Source of the DNA: Actinobacteria bacterium OV320
GTDB taxonomy: Bacteria > Actinomycetota > Actinomycetes > Streptomycetales > Streptomycetaceae
Reading direction: 5' to 3'
DNA length: 64,000 nucleotides
NCBI GenBank assembly: GCA_001298545.1
Contig: LJCX01000026.1
Location: forward strand, 682,001 to 746,000
The position numbers and the translations under genes were made by a program. The notes below the pieces were generated by a model. That model made no database searches and was not told the DNA's origin. It saw nothing but the letters and a program-made list of their open reading frames with translations. This document shows, one piece after another, positions 50,257 to 58,994 of the stretch (position 1 is its first letter; each line of letters starts with the position of its first letter).

Positions 50257-50260
50257 CGCA

Positions 50261-50637
50261 TCGCACGCACGCGGGTGCAGTGCGACGCCGGGCAGGATGC
50301 TGCCGCCGGAATATCCGTGTCCTTTTGAGCAGTGAAACGCTCCACTCCGGGTGGGTCAATATCTATGGTCGTGAGGTGAGGGTTTGGCGCGCCGCACAGG
50401 GAGTGTTTTTACCGCAATCAGGGGGGTGGAGTAATTTAACGTACATGGACCGCTACCTCATGCTACTGTCGATCTCAGTTGCAGTCGTGGTTCCCAAAAC
50501 TTAAAGCGCTTTCGCTGGCATTTCGGCCGCGGGTGGCGTTTTCGTATTGCCGGTCATTCTCCGGACGGGGCATCATTGCGGCGATCCGGCATCCGTGCAT
50601 CGCGGGTCCCGGCGTACTGCCCAAGAGGAGATATGAC
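50261..50637. other. Low-GC leader region before the cold-shock gene
   Basis: Clearly lower in GC than anything nearby, with TTTTTACC, AATTTAACGTAC and CAAAACTTAAAGCG tracts at ~50404-50510. It includes the palindrome AAAGCGCTTT at 50504-50513. No gene is visible. The long AT-rich leader probably holds the promoter and 5' untranslated region of the cspA-like gene. Confidence 0.6.
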
Positions 50638-50841
50638 GTGGCGTCAGGCACTGTGAAGTGGTTCAACGCGGCCAAGGGTTTCGGCTTCATCGAGCAGGAG
50701 GGCGGGGGTGCTGACGTGTTCGCCCATTTCTCGAACATCGCCACCCAGGGCTTTCGTGAGCTGCTTGAAGGTCAGAAGGTCACCTTCGATATCGTGTCGG
50801 GCCAGAAAGGCCCGACGGCCGAGAACATCGTTCTCGCCTGA
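50638..50841 (+). CDS. Cold-shock protein, CspA family
   Basis: 67 aa from GTG 50638 (AAGAGGAG 7 nt upstream). A single cold-shock domain: [67 protein letters not shown]1 K-G-F-G-F-I is intact; RNP2 reads V-F-A-H-F with Ala where Val is more usual. It is an RNA chaperone binding single-stranded RNA. It is followed by a terminator hairpin and then the DEAD-box helicase gene, its usual functional partner in cold response. Confidence 0.93.
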   Translation: MASGTVKWFNAAKGFGFIEQEGGGADVFAHFSNIATQGFRELLEGQKVTFDIVSGQKGPTAENIVLA

Positions 50842-50857
50842 CGCTGACGCGCACTTC

Positions 50858-50899
50858 GTAGCTGGGACCCGCATCCCTCGGGGTGCGGGCCCCAGCTAC
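50858..50899 (+). terminator. Hairpin terminator after the cold-shock gene
   Basis: GTAGCTGGGACCCGCA (50858-50873) pairs with TGCGGGCCCCAGCTAC (50884-50899), one mismatch in 16, across a 10-nt loop. A short pyrimidine-rich tail follows. It probably separates the cspA-like transcript from the helicase gene. Confidence 0.8.
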
Positions 50900-51131
50900 G
50901 GGTTTCCTCTCGCAGTGATGTGACCTGTGAGAAGCGGCTTCCCGCGGTCCCTCGCCCAGGGACTGCGCCTCGGCGAAGGCGCAACCGATAGACGTCCGGG
51001 ATTTCACGTTCGCATGACGTCAGAAATTTCGTCGATGCAACCTGCGTCAAATTCGCTGCACGCCAGATTTTATTTCGCATTCCGTTCGGCCCGTTCTTGT
51101 GATTCCCCGCGCTGTTCTTCCGCTGCGGGAA

Positions 51132-51158
51132 TTCCTTGGTACGTGCCGTATCAAGGAA
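51132..51158 (+). promoter_or_regulatory. RBS-sequestering RNA hairpin before the DEAD-box helicase gene
   Basis: TTCCTTGGTACG (51132-51143) pairs with CGTATCAAGGAA (51147-51158) over a TGC loop: 12 bp including one G-U. The 3' arm contains AAGGAA of the Shine-Dalgarno AAGGAAGG that serves the ATG at 51167. An additional stem, ATTCCCCGC/GCGGGAAT (51102-51132), adjoins it. Together they form a structured 5' leader able to hide the ribosome site. Confidence 0.75.
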
Positions 51159-51166
51159 GGTTCTCC

Positions 51167-52678
51167 ATGAACTCCACACGTACGAATGACCGCTCCTCCC
51201 GCCGCAGCCGTACCGACGGCCCCGCCTTCGGCCCCAGCGCCGGTTCGAGGCGAGACGGCCGTTTCGCCTCGTCCGCCTCGAGCCGTTCAGGGGGTCCGAG
51301 CCGTTCGGGCGGCTACGGCCGACGGCCCGCAGTGGTCCAGGGCGAGTTCGCCCTGCCGGAGACGATCACTCCCGCGCTGCCCGCGGTCGAGGCGTTCGCC
51401 GACCTCGACATGCCCAAGCAGCTGCTGGCCGCGCTGACCGCGCAAGGCGTGAGCGTCCCGTTCCCGATCCAGGGCGCGACCCTGCCCAACACCCTCGCCG
51501 GCCGTGACGCCCTGGGCCGCGGGCGCACCGGCTCCGGCAAGACCCTCGCCTTCGGCCTGGCCCTGCTGGCCCGCACCGCCGGACAGCGCGCCGAGCCCCG
51601 CCAGCCGCTGGCCCTGATCCTCGTGCCGACGCGTGAGCTGGCCCAACAGGTGACCGACGCGCTTACCCCCTACGCCCGCTCGGTGCAGCTGCGTCTTGCC
51701 ACGGTCGTCGGAGGGATGTCGATCGGCAGGCAGGCCAATGCGCTACGCGGTGGAGCCGAGGTCGTCGTCGCGACGCCGGGTCGGCTCAAGGACCTCATCG
51801 ACCGCGGTGAATGCCGACTGAACCAGGTCGCGATCACTGTCCTGGACGAGGCGGACCAGATGGCTGACATGGGCTTCATGCCCCAGGTCACCGCGCTCCT
51901 GGACCAGGTCCGCCCCGAGGGCCAGCGGATGCTGTTCTCCGCCACCCTCGACCGCAACGTCGACCGCTTGGTCCGCCGCTACCTCTCCGACCCGGTCGTC
52001 CACTCCGTCGACCAGTCCGCGGGGGCGGTCAGCACGATGGAGCACCACGTGCTGCACGTCCACGGCGCGGACAAACACCGGACGACGACGCAGATCGCGG
52101 CGCGCGAAGGCCGGGTGATCATGTTCTTGGACACCAAGCACGCCGCCGACCGGTTGACGCAGGACCTGCTGAACAGCGGTGTCCGGGCCGCTGCTCTGCA
52201 CGGCGGCAAGTCACAACCGCAGCGCACCCGAACCCTGGCCCAGTTCAAGACCGGGCACGTCACCGTGCTCGTGGCCACGAACGTCGCCGCCCGCGGTATC
52301 CACATCGACAACCTCGACCTCGTCGTCAACGTCGACCCGCCGACCGACCACAAGGACTACCTGCACCGCGGCGGCCGCACCGCACGCGCCGGGGAGTCCG
52401 GCAGGGTCGTCACCCTGGTCACCCCCAACCAGCGCCGCGACATGACCCGCCTCATGACCGCCGCCGGCATCGTGCCCCGGACCACCCAGGTCCGCTCCGG
52501 CGAAGAGGCACTCAGCCAGATCACCGGCGCCCAGACGCCGTCCGGCATCCCCGTGACGATCACCGCGCCGGTCGTCGAGCGGCGTCAGCGCGGTGCGTCC
52601 TCACGTGGCCGACGCAGCCCTGCTTCGGCAGCCCGGCGTATGACCGGGCGGCAGTCCTCGTTCGACGCGGCGGCATGA
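51167..52678 (+). CDS. DEAD-box RNA helicase, cold-shock cluster
   Basis: 503 aa; ATG with AAGGAAGG 7 nt upstream, inside a hairpin. The N-terminal ~65 residues are Ser/Arg/Gly-rich and likely disordered. The helicase core has VPFPIQGATLP (Q), GRTGSGKT (I), PTRELAQQ (Ia), GGMSIG, TPGRL (Ib), D-E-A-D (II), FSATL (III), VIMFLDTKHAADRL (IV), VATNVAARGI (V) and HRGGRTARAG (VI). There is no recognisable C-terminal RNA-binding domain, only a basic tail. It unwinds structured RNA, and its partner would be the cold-shock protein. Upstream leader structure suggests translational control. Confidence 0.93.
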   Translation: MNSTRTNDRSSRRSRTDGPAFGPSAGSRRDGRFASSASSRSGGPSRSGGYGRRPAVVQGEFALPETITPALPAVEAFADLDMPKQLLAALTAQGVSVPFPIQGATLPNTLAGRDALGRGRTGSGKTLAFGLALLARTAGQRAEPRQPLALILVPTRELAQQVTDALTPYARSVQLRLATVVGGMSIGRQANALRGGAEVVVATPGRLKDLIDRGECRLNQVAITVLDEADQMADMGFMPQVTALLDQVRPEGQRMLFSATLDRNVDRLVRRYLSDPVVHSVDQSAGAVSTMEHHVLHVHGADKHRTTTQIAAREGRVIMFLDTKHAADRLTQDLLNSGVRAAALHGGKSQPQRTRTLAQFKTGHVTVLVATNVAARGIHIDNLDLVVNVDPPTDHKDYLHRGGRTARAGESGRVVTLVTPNQRRDMTRLMTAAGIVPRTTQVRSGEEALSQITGAQTPSGIPVTITAPVVERRQRGASSRGRRSPASAARRMTGRQSSFDAAA

Positions 52679-52724
52679 AACCTTCGTGTTCAGGAAACTG
52701 TCCCACCTCTGCAGGAGGCACCTT

Positions 52725-53123
52725 TTGACGATGGTTCAGGCGCAGTCCCGCTCGACGGGTGCCACCCCCGTACCGAGGACGGTGGCCGACGCCATGGGCA
52801 CCGCCGGACCGCAGGTCTGTGACGACATGACCGTCGAAGTGGCCCTGTCCGTCATGGCAAGCGCCCGCACCGGGCACCTGCTCGTCTGCGACAACGACGG
52901 CGAGTGCACCGGACTTCTCACCCAGGCCCAGCTCACCGCAGTCCGCGACAGCTCCGAGTACACGGACCGGGTCCAGCTCCGGGACATCCTCGTCGATCCG
53001 GGGCCCTTCGCCTCTCCCCTGACGAGGATGGCCGAAGCCGAGCACGCGATGCGCTACCACCGGCTCGATGCCCTGCCTGTGGTCGACGAACACGGCAACG
53101 CCCTGGGCCTCCTCGCCCGCTGA
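52725..53123 (+). CDS. CBS-domain protein
   Basis: 132 aa. TTG 52725 was chosen because GGAGG ends 7 nt before it; the in-frame ATG 52731 is 13 nt away. Two CBS motifs: VADAMGTAGPQVCDDMTVEVALSVMASARTGHLLVCDNDGECTGLLTQAQL and LVDPGPFASPLTRMAEAEHAMRYHRLDALPVVDEHGNALGLLAR. Such paired modules bind adenine nucleotides and may sense energy charge. It lies 46 bp after the helicase and is part of the conserved streptomycete cold-shock cluster. The partner protein is unknown. Confidence 0.87.
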   Translation: MTMVQAQSRSTGATPVPRTVADAMGTAGPQVCDDMTVEVALSVMASARTGHLLVCDNDGECTGLLTQAQLTAVRDSSEYTDRVQLRDILVDPGPFASPLTRMAEAEHAMRYHRLDALPVVDEHGNALGLLAR

Positions 53124-53176
53124 ACCGCATCGAGCGCGGCAGAACCATCTCCTCGTTCTTCTCCCTGTGAGGCATC

Positions 53177-53488
53177 ATGCGCTGTGTCATCGCCCGCTTC
53201 CCCTTCGACCTCACCAAGAGCGGCGTCCTGGAATCGATGAAGGGCGTCAAACCTGAGGAAGCCTTCGGGGCGTCCGTGATCGTCGGCCGTCGCACCTACC
53301 CCGCCAAGCAGGTCGGGCAGGTCGTCACACGCCAGGACCGCCGCGACTTCAGCGCCGACGAAGTGCTTCGGGCCATGGCCCAGCTCGGTTTCACCTGCCG
53401 CGACCCTTCCCGAGCCGCTGCACCCGCGCGCATTCTCAGCCCGTTCCAAGAAGCTTCCGCGATGCTCGGGGCCCCAGCGGCCGTCTGA
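53177..53488 (+). CDS. SCO5918-family protein
   Basis: 103 aa; ATG with CTCCCTGTGAGG upstream. It begins MRCVIARFPFDLTKSGVLESMKGVKPEEAFGASVIVGRRTYPAKQVGQVVTRQDRRDFSADEVLRAMAQLGFTCRD, which I recognise as the SCO5918 family, found with the helicase, CBS and cold-shock genes in streptomycetes. Function is unknown; the small basic fold may bind nucleic acid. A perfect 19-bp hairpin after it ends the cluster. Confidence 0.87.
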   Translation: MRCVIARFPFDLTKSGVLESMKGVKPEEAFGASVIVGRRTYPAKQVGQVVTRQDRRDFSADEVLRAMAQLGFTCRDPSRAAAPARILSPFQEASAMLGAPAAV

Positions 53489-53794
53489 CCGGCGGGCAGG
53501 CGCAAGTCGGCGTCGAAGCAGCGGTGAGGGTCCGACCGGAATGCGCCGGTCGGACCCTCACCGCGTACCAGGGGATTCCCGAGCGGCAGGGGCGGTGGCC
53601 GGAATCGCTGCAGTCACCCATGCAAGCGCATCGCAGCCCGTATCGTCCTGACCGGCACAGACTTCTGAGAGCTGCCCCAGATGTCCGTAGCGCCGGCCGC
53701 ACCGGCCATCCGGATTACCCACGGCCCGAGCGATGACTTCCGGGGCGAGCGGCAGTCGACACTGATGACCGCGTTCCACGCCCAGGAGGTACTC
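53489..53794. other. Spacer with terminator and leader of the VOC gene
   Basis: 306 bp: after the SCO5918-family stop a perfect hairpin (53521-53564), then ~230 bp without a gene. An in-frame extension of the next gene starts at ATG 53681 but has no ribosome site and its residues are unlike the family, so it is probably non-coding. Confidence 0.6.
53521..53564. terminator. Perfect 19-bp stem-loop ending the cold-shock cluster
   Basis: GCGGTGAGGGTCCGACCGG (53521-53539) is followed by a 6-nt loop AATGCG and its exact complement (53546-53564). There is no T tract, typical of streptomycete terminators. It acts after the SCO5918-family gene. Confidence 0.9.
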
Positions 53795-54277
53795 ATGACC
53801 ACCGACGGATTCACCACGTGTCTCTGGTTCGACGGCCAGGCCGAGGAAGCCGCCCACTACTACGTCTCCATCTTCAAGAACTCCACCATCGGCGACATCG
53901 GCCGCTACAACGAGGCCGGTCCCGGCCCGGCCGGATCCGTGCTGGCCGTGGAGTTCACGGCCAACGGGCAGAAGTTCGTCGGCATCAACGGCGGCCCGCA
54001 GTTCACGTTCAGCGAGGCGGTCTCCTTCCAGATCCACTGCGCGGACCAGGCGGAGGTCGACCACTACTGGACCAGGCTCACCGAGAACGGCGGCGAGCCC
54101 GGCCCGTGCGGCTGGCTCAAGGACAAGTACGGCCTGTCCTGGCAGGTCATCCCCGACGGACTGATCGAGATGATCAGCGACCCCGACGCCGAGAAGGCCA
54201 CCCGCACCACCAAGGCCATGTACGCCATGGGCAAGCTCGACATCGCCGCTCTGCGGAGGGCCTACGACGGCGAGTAG
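53795..54277 (+). CDS. VOC-family protein (PhnB / 3-demethylubiquinone methyltransferase-like)
   Basis: 160 aa; ATG with CAGGAGG upstream. PhnB-type signs: TTCLWFDGQAEEAAHYYVSIFKNSTIGDIGRY, GSVLAVEFTANGQKFVGINGGPQFTFSEAVSFQIHCADQAEVDHYWTRLTENGGEPGPCGWLKDKYGLSWQVIP, and DPDAEKATRTTKAMYAMGKLDIAALRRA. Such proteins are often named 3-demethylubiquinone methyltransferases, but that annotation is doubtful and function is unknown. Its 3' end overlaps that of the convergent phosphotransferase gene by 16 bp. Confidence 0.88.
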   Translation: MTTDGFTTCLWFDGQAEEAAHYYVSIFKNSTIGDIGRYNEAGPGPAGSVLAVEFTANGQKFVGINGGPQFTFSEAVSFQIHCADQAEVDHYWTRLTENGGEPGPCGWLKDKYGLSWQVIPDGLIEMISDPDAEKATRTTKAMYAMGKLDIAALRRAYDGE

Positions 54278-55203
54278 GGACCGGTCGGCGAGGGTGCGTC
54301 GGCGGACCGGGCCTCGGCCAGGATCTCCCTGATCACATGCCGGGAGTTCTCCGCCAGCGGCGGATTGGTCTCCCAGTAGTACGGCAGCTGGATCAGCGAG
54401 ATCGACAGCGCCCAGCCCCGGCCGCGCGCCCACTCGGCGTCGTCCGCGCCCACCGCCTCCCGGAAGGTGCCGCGGGCCGAGGCGGGCAGCAGGTTCCAGG
54501 CGACGATCAGGTCCACGGCCGGGTCACCCACCCCGACGCAGCCGAAGTCGATCACCGCCGTCAGCCGTCCGTCCCGGACCAGCACGTTCCCGGGCATCAG
54601 GTCTGCGTGGGCCCAGGCGGGCGGTCGCGTGTGCCCCGGCGCCCGCAGCGCCTCCTCCCACAGGGCGGTGACCGCGGTGGTGTCGATACGCCCCGTCAGC
54701 CGGGCGAGGGCGTCGCGGGTGGGCGTGTCCCGTTCGGCGAGCGGGACACCCCGGTGGTTCGGCGGCCCGCCCCGCGCCTCGATCCCGCGCAGGGCGGTGA
54801 CGAACGCCGCCAGGTCCGCCGCCAGCGCCCGGGGCTTCTCCACGGCGCCGGCGACCGGATTGGCGCCGTCCAGCCAGTGGTAGACCGACCAGGGCCAGGC
54901 GAACCCCTCACCGGGCCCGCCCAGTTCCAGCGGCACGGGCGCGGCCACGGGCAGCATCGGCCCCAGCCGGGCCAGCCAGCGCTGTTCGTGCGCCACGCTC
55001 TCGACGGCGCCGGGATGCCGGGGCAGCCGCACCACCTTGTCGGCACCCAGCCGGAACATCGCGTTCTCGGTCCCGGAGGAGTCCAGCCGCCGCACGGGCA
55101 GCCCGGCCCACCGCGGGAACTGGCCGGCGACGAGCCGGCTCACCAGCGGGACGTCGAGGTCGACCTCGTCCGCATGCATCTTCACCGCGCACATGCGACC
55201 CAT
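54262..55203 (-). CDS. Aminoglycoside phosphotransferase-family kinase
   Basis: 313 aa from ATG 55203; GTG 55185 or ATG 55179 (MHADEVDLD) are alternative starts, none with a strong ribosome site. The kinase fold has GTENAMFRLGADKVVRLPR (Lys/Arg of the ATP site), WAHADLMPGNVLVRDGRLTAVIDFGCVGVGDPAVDLIVAWNLLP with catalytic H-A-D-L-M-P-G-N and D-F-G. The D-F-G-x-x-G-x-G-D-P-A-x-D-L pattern is standard in APH-type small-molecule kinases. Substrate could be an antibiotic or a metabolite. No resistance partner lies nearby. Confidence 0.87.
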   Translation of the reverse strand: MGRMCAVKMHADEVDLDVPLVSRLVAGQFPRWAGLPVRRLDSSGTENAMFRLGADKVVRLPRHPGAVESVAHEQRWLARLGPMLPVAAPVPLELGGPGEGFAWPWSVYHWLDGANPVAGAVEKPRALAADLAAFVTALRGIEARGGPPNHRGVPLAERDTPTRDALARLTGRIDTTAVTALWEEALRAPGHTRPPAWAHADLMPGNVLVRDGRLTAVIDFGCVGVGDPAVDLIVAWNLLPASARGTFREAVGADDAEWARGRGWALSISLIQLPYYWETNPPLAENSRHVIREILAEARSADAPSPTGPYSPS

Positions 55204-55238
55204 TGCAGAGGACCGACCTCGCCGCTGTCCAACGGAAT

Positions 55239-56117
55239 TCAGACCCGGTCGGCCGCGATCAGCAGGTACTGGAAGCTGCCGTTGCGGTAGGCGTTCAGGA
55301 ACGTCTCCTCGATGCCGGTGACCAGGTGGTCGGCCTGACTGCGCAGCTCCCAGTAGGGGATGGCCGCCTCGGTGAGGTCCTCCACATGGACCGGCACCAG
55401 CCGGTTGCGGGCCAGCGCCCGGAAGTACGCCGAGCGCGGATGGATGTCGCAGATGTAGTGGGCGTTGATGAGCGACACCTCGCGCGAGGCCTGGCCGTAG
55501 GCGTCGTTGTAGCAGCCCGTGATGGTGACGTAGCGTCCGCCGCGGCGCAGCAGCCGGGCGTGCTCGGCGAACAGCAGGTCCAGCTCGACGTACATCGTCG
55601 ACTCGTTGTTCCACGAGGCCGCGTAGGCGCCGGTCTCCAGACGGGTGTCGAGCATGTTGCGGTGGTGGTAGCGCACCTGGTCGTCGATGCCCCGCTTGCG
55701 TGCCTGCTCGTTGGCGAACTCGGCCTGCTTGGCGGAGATGGTGACGCCGTCCGCGTGGCAGCCGTAGCGCAGATGGGCCGTGACGCTGCCGCCGCCGCGT
55801 CCGCAGCCGGCGTCGAAGACGCGGTCGGCGGGGGTGAGCCGGCCGAGGCGTGCGGCCAGCAGTTCGGCCTGGGCGTGCTCCAGCCGGTGCAGTTCGGCGG
55901 TGATGCGTTCCCGGCGCAGTTCCGCGTCGGGTTCGTCGAGCACGGCCCAGTCCGCCTCGCCGACGCCGTAGTGATGGTGGTACAGATCGTCGATTCTGCC
56001 GAGTTCGAGGTTGACCGGGTTCTCCTCGGCGTTCCAGTAGTCCGCGACGCGGTTCTGGTACGTGGACTGGGTGGGCACCGGGACGGTCTTGGTGCCGGCG
56101 TCGTGGGCTGTGGTCAA
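55239..56117 (-). CDS. Geranyl diphosphate 2-C-methyltransferase
   Basis: 292 aa, the length of the characterised streptomycete enzyme. Start TTG 56117, with GAGGAG 8 nt upstream. Motifs: SAM site DRVFDAGCGRGGGSVTAHLRYG, the substrate region ADGVTISAKQAEFANEQARKRGIDDQVRYHHRNMLDT, and SWNNESTMYVELDLLFAEHARLLRRGGRYVTITG. It methylates GPP at C2 to give 2-methyl-GPP, which the terpene cyclase encoded just upstream converts to 2-methylisoborneol or a related C11 terpene. All three genes run on the minus strand (shell, cyclase, methyltransferase). Confidence 0.92.
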   Translation of the reverse strand: MTTAHDAGTKTVPVPTQSTYQNRVADYWNAEENPVNLELGRIDDLYHHHYGVGEADWAVLDEPDAELRRERITAELHRLEHAQAELLAARLGRLTPADRVFDAGCGRGGGSVTAHLRYGCHADGVTISAKQAEFANEQARKRGIDDQVRYHHRNMLDTRLETGAYAASWNNESTMYVELDLLFAEHARLLRRGGRYVTITGCYNDAYGQASREVSLINAHYICDIHPRSAYFRALARNRLVPVHVEDLTEAAIPYWELRSQADHLVTGIEETFLNAYRNGSFQYLLIAADRV

Positions 56118-56167
56118 CAGTGGCTCCTCATGGTGCTGTGCGTGACGATGTGTCAGAAAGGCTGCGG

Positions 56168-57220
56168 TCACCAGTAGTCGGGCAGGTGGTAGCGGTGGGT
56201 GTTGGTGGCGTGCCACTCGTGGTTGCCGGCCACCCAGTCGGACAGCCCCTGGAGATAGCGTTCGACGAGCGGCGAGGTGGCGGCGAGCACCGCCGACTCC
56301 TCCTCGAACGCCTCCATGAGCTGGTTGTGGATCTCGACCGACCGCAGATAGGCGGCCTTCAGCCCGCGCCGGTCGTTGGCGGCCACGACCTGCGGCAGAT
56401 TGAGGTGGGTGGGGTCGGACGCCAGCTCCTTGGTGAAGGAGTACAGGTCGTTGACGATCGTGGTGGCGTTGCAGGCCAGCGCGGTGACCCGCTGGATCTC
56501 CGGGCGGGCGTACAGCTGCTCGGGCAGTTCGTAGCCGTCGACCGCGTCCACGATGGACAGACAGGGCCGGAAGTTGTTGAACTGCCGCATCGCCAGGTAC
56601 TCCCAGATCCGCGGCACGTACCGGGTCTCCCCCCAGGCCGCCTCGCCGAGGTAGCCCAGGTGCAGCCGGGCGATGTCGTGCACGAACCGGTCGGTCTGGC
56701 TGGGGGTGGCCACGGCCGCGTAGTCCTTCAGTGCCCAGTGGTACGAGCGCAGCGGACCGTCGGCCTGCACCCCGCGTGCCCACTCCTCCTGGAGGTCGGG
56801 CGGGCCGTGGTAGGGGTCGAGCGCCGACTGGGCGATGATCAGCCGGCCGCCCAGTCCGCTGCGCGAGCCGCCCCTGTCCTCGTCCTCCTCGCAGTAGCAG
56901 TTGTCGACGATGTTCTCGGCCAGCAGCAGCTTGCCGGCCACGGTCAGGCGCTCCAGGTCGAGCGCGCGCGGATGCTGGAGCACCACGGCGCGGCCGAACT
57001 GGAAGCCCGCGAAGTCCCCGTTCCAGGCCACCGGGAAGAGGTCCAGGCCCCGGGCCCACTCCTCCAGTCTGCGGTCGATCTCCGCGGCCTTCTCCGGATC
57101 GGCGGGCTCCCCCTCCCGGTAGCGCAGACCGGGGACCGCCCCGCCGCGCCGGGCCCGCATGCTGCGGGCGAGGTTCGGCGGGCCCGGCAGCGCACTCCCG
57201 GTGCTCGTGGGCGTGCTCAT
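56168..57220 (-). CDS. 2-methylisoborneol synthase-type terpene cyclase, family 2 encapsulin cargo
   Basis: 350 aa, about 90 residues shorter than the S. coelicolor 2-MIB synthase because it lacks the long Pro-rich N-terminal region. The short N-terminus (MSTPTSTGSALPGPPNLARS) may still serve as a cargo tag. The class I terpene fold has metal motif V-D106-N107-C-Y-C-E-E-D-E, where the second Asp of the usual D-D is Asn, and the intact N-D-L-Y-S-F-T-K-E (257-265). The upstream shell gene and downstream methyltransferase define the pathway. The product might be 2-methylisoborneol or 2-methylenebornane; the shorter form and the D-N motif leave this open. Confidence 0.85.
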   Translation of the reverse strand: MSTPTSTGSALPGPPNLARSMRARRGGAVPGLRYREGEPADPEKAAEIDRRLEEWARGLDLFPVAWNGDFAGFQFGRAVVLQHPRALDLERLTVAGKLLLAENIVDNCYCEEDEDRGGSRSGLGGRLIIAQSALDPYHGPPDLQEEWARGVQADGPLRSYHWALKDYAAVATPSQTDRFVHDIARLHLGYLGEAAWGETRYVPRIWEYLAMRQFNNFRPCLSIVDAVDGYELPEQLYARPEIQRVTALACNATTIVNDLYSFTKELASDPTHLNLPQVVAANDRRGLKAAYLRSVEIHNQLMEAFEEESAVLAATSPLVERYLQGLSDWVAGNHEWHATNTHRYHLPDYW

Positions 57221-57236
57221 CGCGAACTCCCCGCCG

Positions 57237-58679
57237 TCACTCGGCCGTCCGGCCGACCTGGACGTTCTCCAGGACCCCGGCGGCGTCCGGCACCAGGACG
57301 GCCATCGAGTAGTAGGCGGTCACCAGGTAGCGGATGATCGAGTTGGCGTCGATCCCCATGAACCGTACGTTCAGGCCGGGTTGGAACTCCTCCGGGATGC
57401 CCGTCTGGTACAGGCCGACGACCCCCTGGTCGGCCTCGCCGGTGCGCAGCGCGATGATGCTGCTGGTGTGCTGCGGGCTGATCGGGATCTTGTTGCAGGG
57501 GAAGATCGGCACCCCGCGCCAGGCCGGGATCTCGTGCCCCTCGACGGTGGCCGTGCCCGGCACCAGACCGCGCCGGTTGCACTGCCGGAAGAAGGCCGCG
57601 ATCGCCTTGGGATGGGCGAGGAAGAGTTTGGTCTTGCGCCGCATCGACAGCAGGTCGTCCATGTCGTCCGGGGTCGGCGGCCCGGTGAACGTGCTGACGC
57701 GCTGGCCGTGGTCGATGTTGTGCAGGAGCCCGAACTCCCGGTTGTTGACCATCTCCCACTCCTGCCGCTCGCGGATCTCCTCCACGGTCAGGCGCAGTTG
57801 CTGCTCGGTCTGGTTCATCGGGTTGTTGTAGAGGTCGGCGACCCGGGTGTGGACCTTCAGCACGGTCTGGGTCAGCGACAACTCGTACTCTCGGGGCGAG
57901 AGTTCGTAGTCGACGAAGCCCGCCGACAGTGTCGGCTCTCCGGTGTGGCCGGCCTGCACCGGCACTTCGGCCTCGCCCTTGCGGTTCATCGGCAGCTGCT
58001 GGCGGGCGGCGTAGGCGTCCAGATGGGCGGCGAGGGAGGGCACCCGCCCGACGAACTCCCGCAGTACGCCCCAGGGCAGTGCCAGCAGCACGCCCGAGGT
58101 CTCGGCGCGTACCGAGCTCAGCCACAGCGGGTCGTCCTGCCCGAGGGCCTCGTCGCCGAGCTGGTCGCCGCCGGAGACGACCCCGACGATCTCCTCCCCG
58201 CCGTACTTGCCGGCGGTGAAGCGGGTGAACCTGCCGTGCACCACGAGGTAGGTCTCGGTGACCGGCTGGCCTGCCTCGAAGACGACCTGGCCGGCCCGGA
58301 CCTCCCGCGCCTCGAAGCGCGAGGAGAGCTCCGCGAGGGTTCCGTTGTCGGAGTAGCCGCGCAGCACGGGCAGCTCGGTGAGGGTCTGCGGGATGACCCG
58401 TACGTCGTTCCCGCCGTTCTGCTCGAACTGCACCCGGCCCCGGCCGACACGCAGCTGGAGACGCCGGTTGACTCGGTAGGTGCCGCCCTTGACGTCCACC
58501 CAGGGCAGCATCCGCAGCAGCCAGCGCGAGCTGATGGCCTGCATCTGCGGTTCGGACTTGTGCGTGGTGGCGAGCTGGCGGGCCGCCTGCGTGCTGAGGC
58601 TGGTGAGCTGCGCGTCGGTGGTGGGTTCGGGGGCGGGTTCGTCCAGGGCTGGACCGGTGGCGCTGTCCGGTGTGGACAC
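57237..58679 (-). CDS. Family 2B encapsulin nanocompartment shell protein (cNMP-binding insertion)
   Basis: 480 aa from GTG 58679 (GGAGGGA 5 nt upstream); a longer open frame upstream looks non-coding. N-terminal arm ~1-60 includes the HK97-type segment [50 protein letters not shown] cyclic-nucleotide-binding-like insertion lies at ~105-215 ([36 protein letters not shown]). The shell P- and A-domains follow ([88 protein letters not shown]). It would form an icosahedral shell housing the terpene cyclase. Confidence 0.9.
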   Translation of the reverse strand: MSTPDSATGPALDEPAPEPTTDAQLTSLSTQAARQLATTHKSEPQMQAISSRWLLRMLPWVDVKGGTYRVNRRLQLRVGRGRVQFEQNGGNDVRVIPQTLTELPVLRGYSDNGTLAELSSRFEAREVRAGQVVFEAGQPVTETYLVVHGRFTRFTAGKYGGEEIVGVVSGGDQLGDEALGQDDPLWLSSVRAETSGVLLALPWGVLREFVGRVPSLAAHLDAYAARQQLPMNRKGEAEVPVQAGHTGEPTLSAGFVDYELSPREYELSLTQTVLKVHTRVADLYNNPMNQTEQQLRLTVEEIRERQEWEMVNNREFGLLHNIDHGQRVSTFTGPPTPDDMDDLLSMRRKTKLFLAHPKAIAAFFRQCNRRGLVPGTATVEGHEIPAWRGVPIFPCNKIPISPQHTSSIIALRTGEADQGVVGLYQTGIPEEFQPGLNVRFMGIDANSIIRYLVTAYYSMAVLVPDAAGVLENVQVGRTAE

Positions 58680-58994
58680 ATTCCCTCCAGGAAGGTGCGC
58701 GGAGACGGGCGGACCGTTCGAGAAGCTCGGTTCGGAAGATCCGCTTGCACCAGCCAAACACCCTGAGTGACGGACGGGTACGGCGTGAAGGGGGCGGTTT
58801 CAGGGCCCCAAAGGTGCAAACCGGCCTGATGGGGTGGAAGGCGCCCGGTGTGTGCCACCGCTTCCTCCGTGTGCTCCCGCGCGCCGGAGCGCTCAGGGGT
58901 CACTTTGGGTTACTCGTGTGTTCGGCGCGCGAGGGGACGGCCGGATGACTAGCGTGAGGAACCGGACAACCCGTCTCACCGGAAGGCTGCGGTC
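58680..58994. other. Divergent promoter region, encapsulin locus / VOC gene
   Basis: 315 bp. The part nearest the encapsulin gene holds its ribosome site (GGAGGGA) and a G/A-rich leader; the part nearest the VOC gene contains CACTTTGGGTTACTCGTG near 58900. No gene or clear palindrome was found. Confidence 0.45.

Noticed and set aside
53521-53564. Perfect 19-bp inverted repeat considered as an insertion-sequence end or attachment site
   Set aside because: Short loop, position right after a gene stop, and no transposase or integrase in the window; best read as a terminator.
55239-58679. Shell-like gene considered only as a Crp-type regulator because of its cyclic-nucleotide-binding domain
   Set aside because: There is no DNA-binding domain; the flanking sequence is of HK97/encapsulin type, and the cargo cyclase gene is adjacent.
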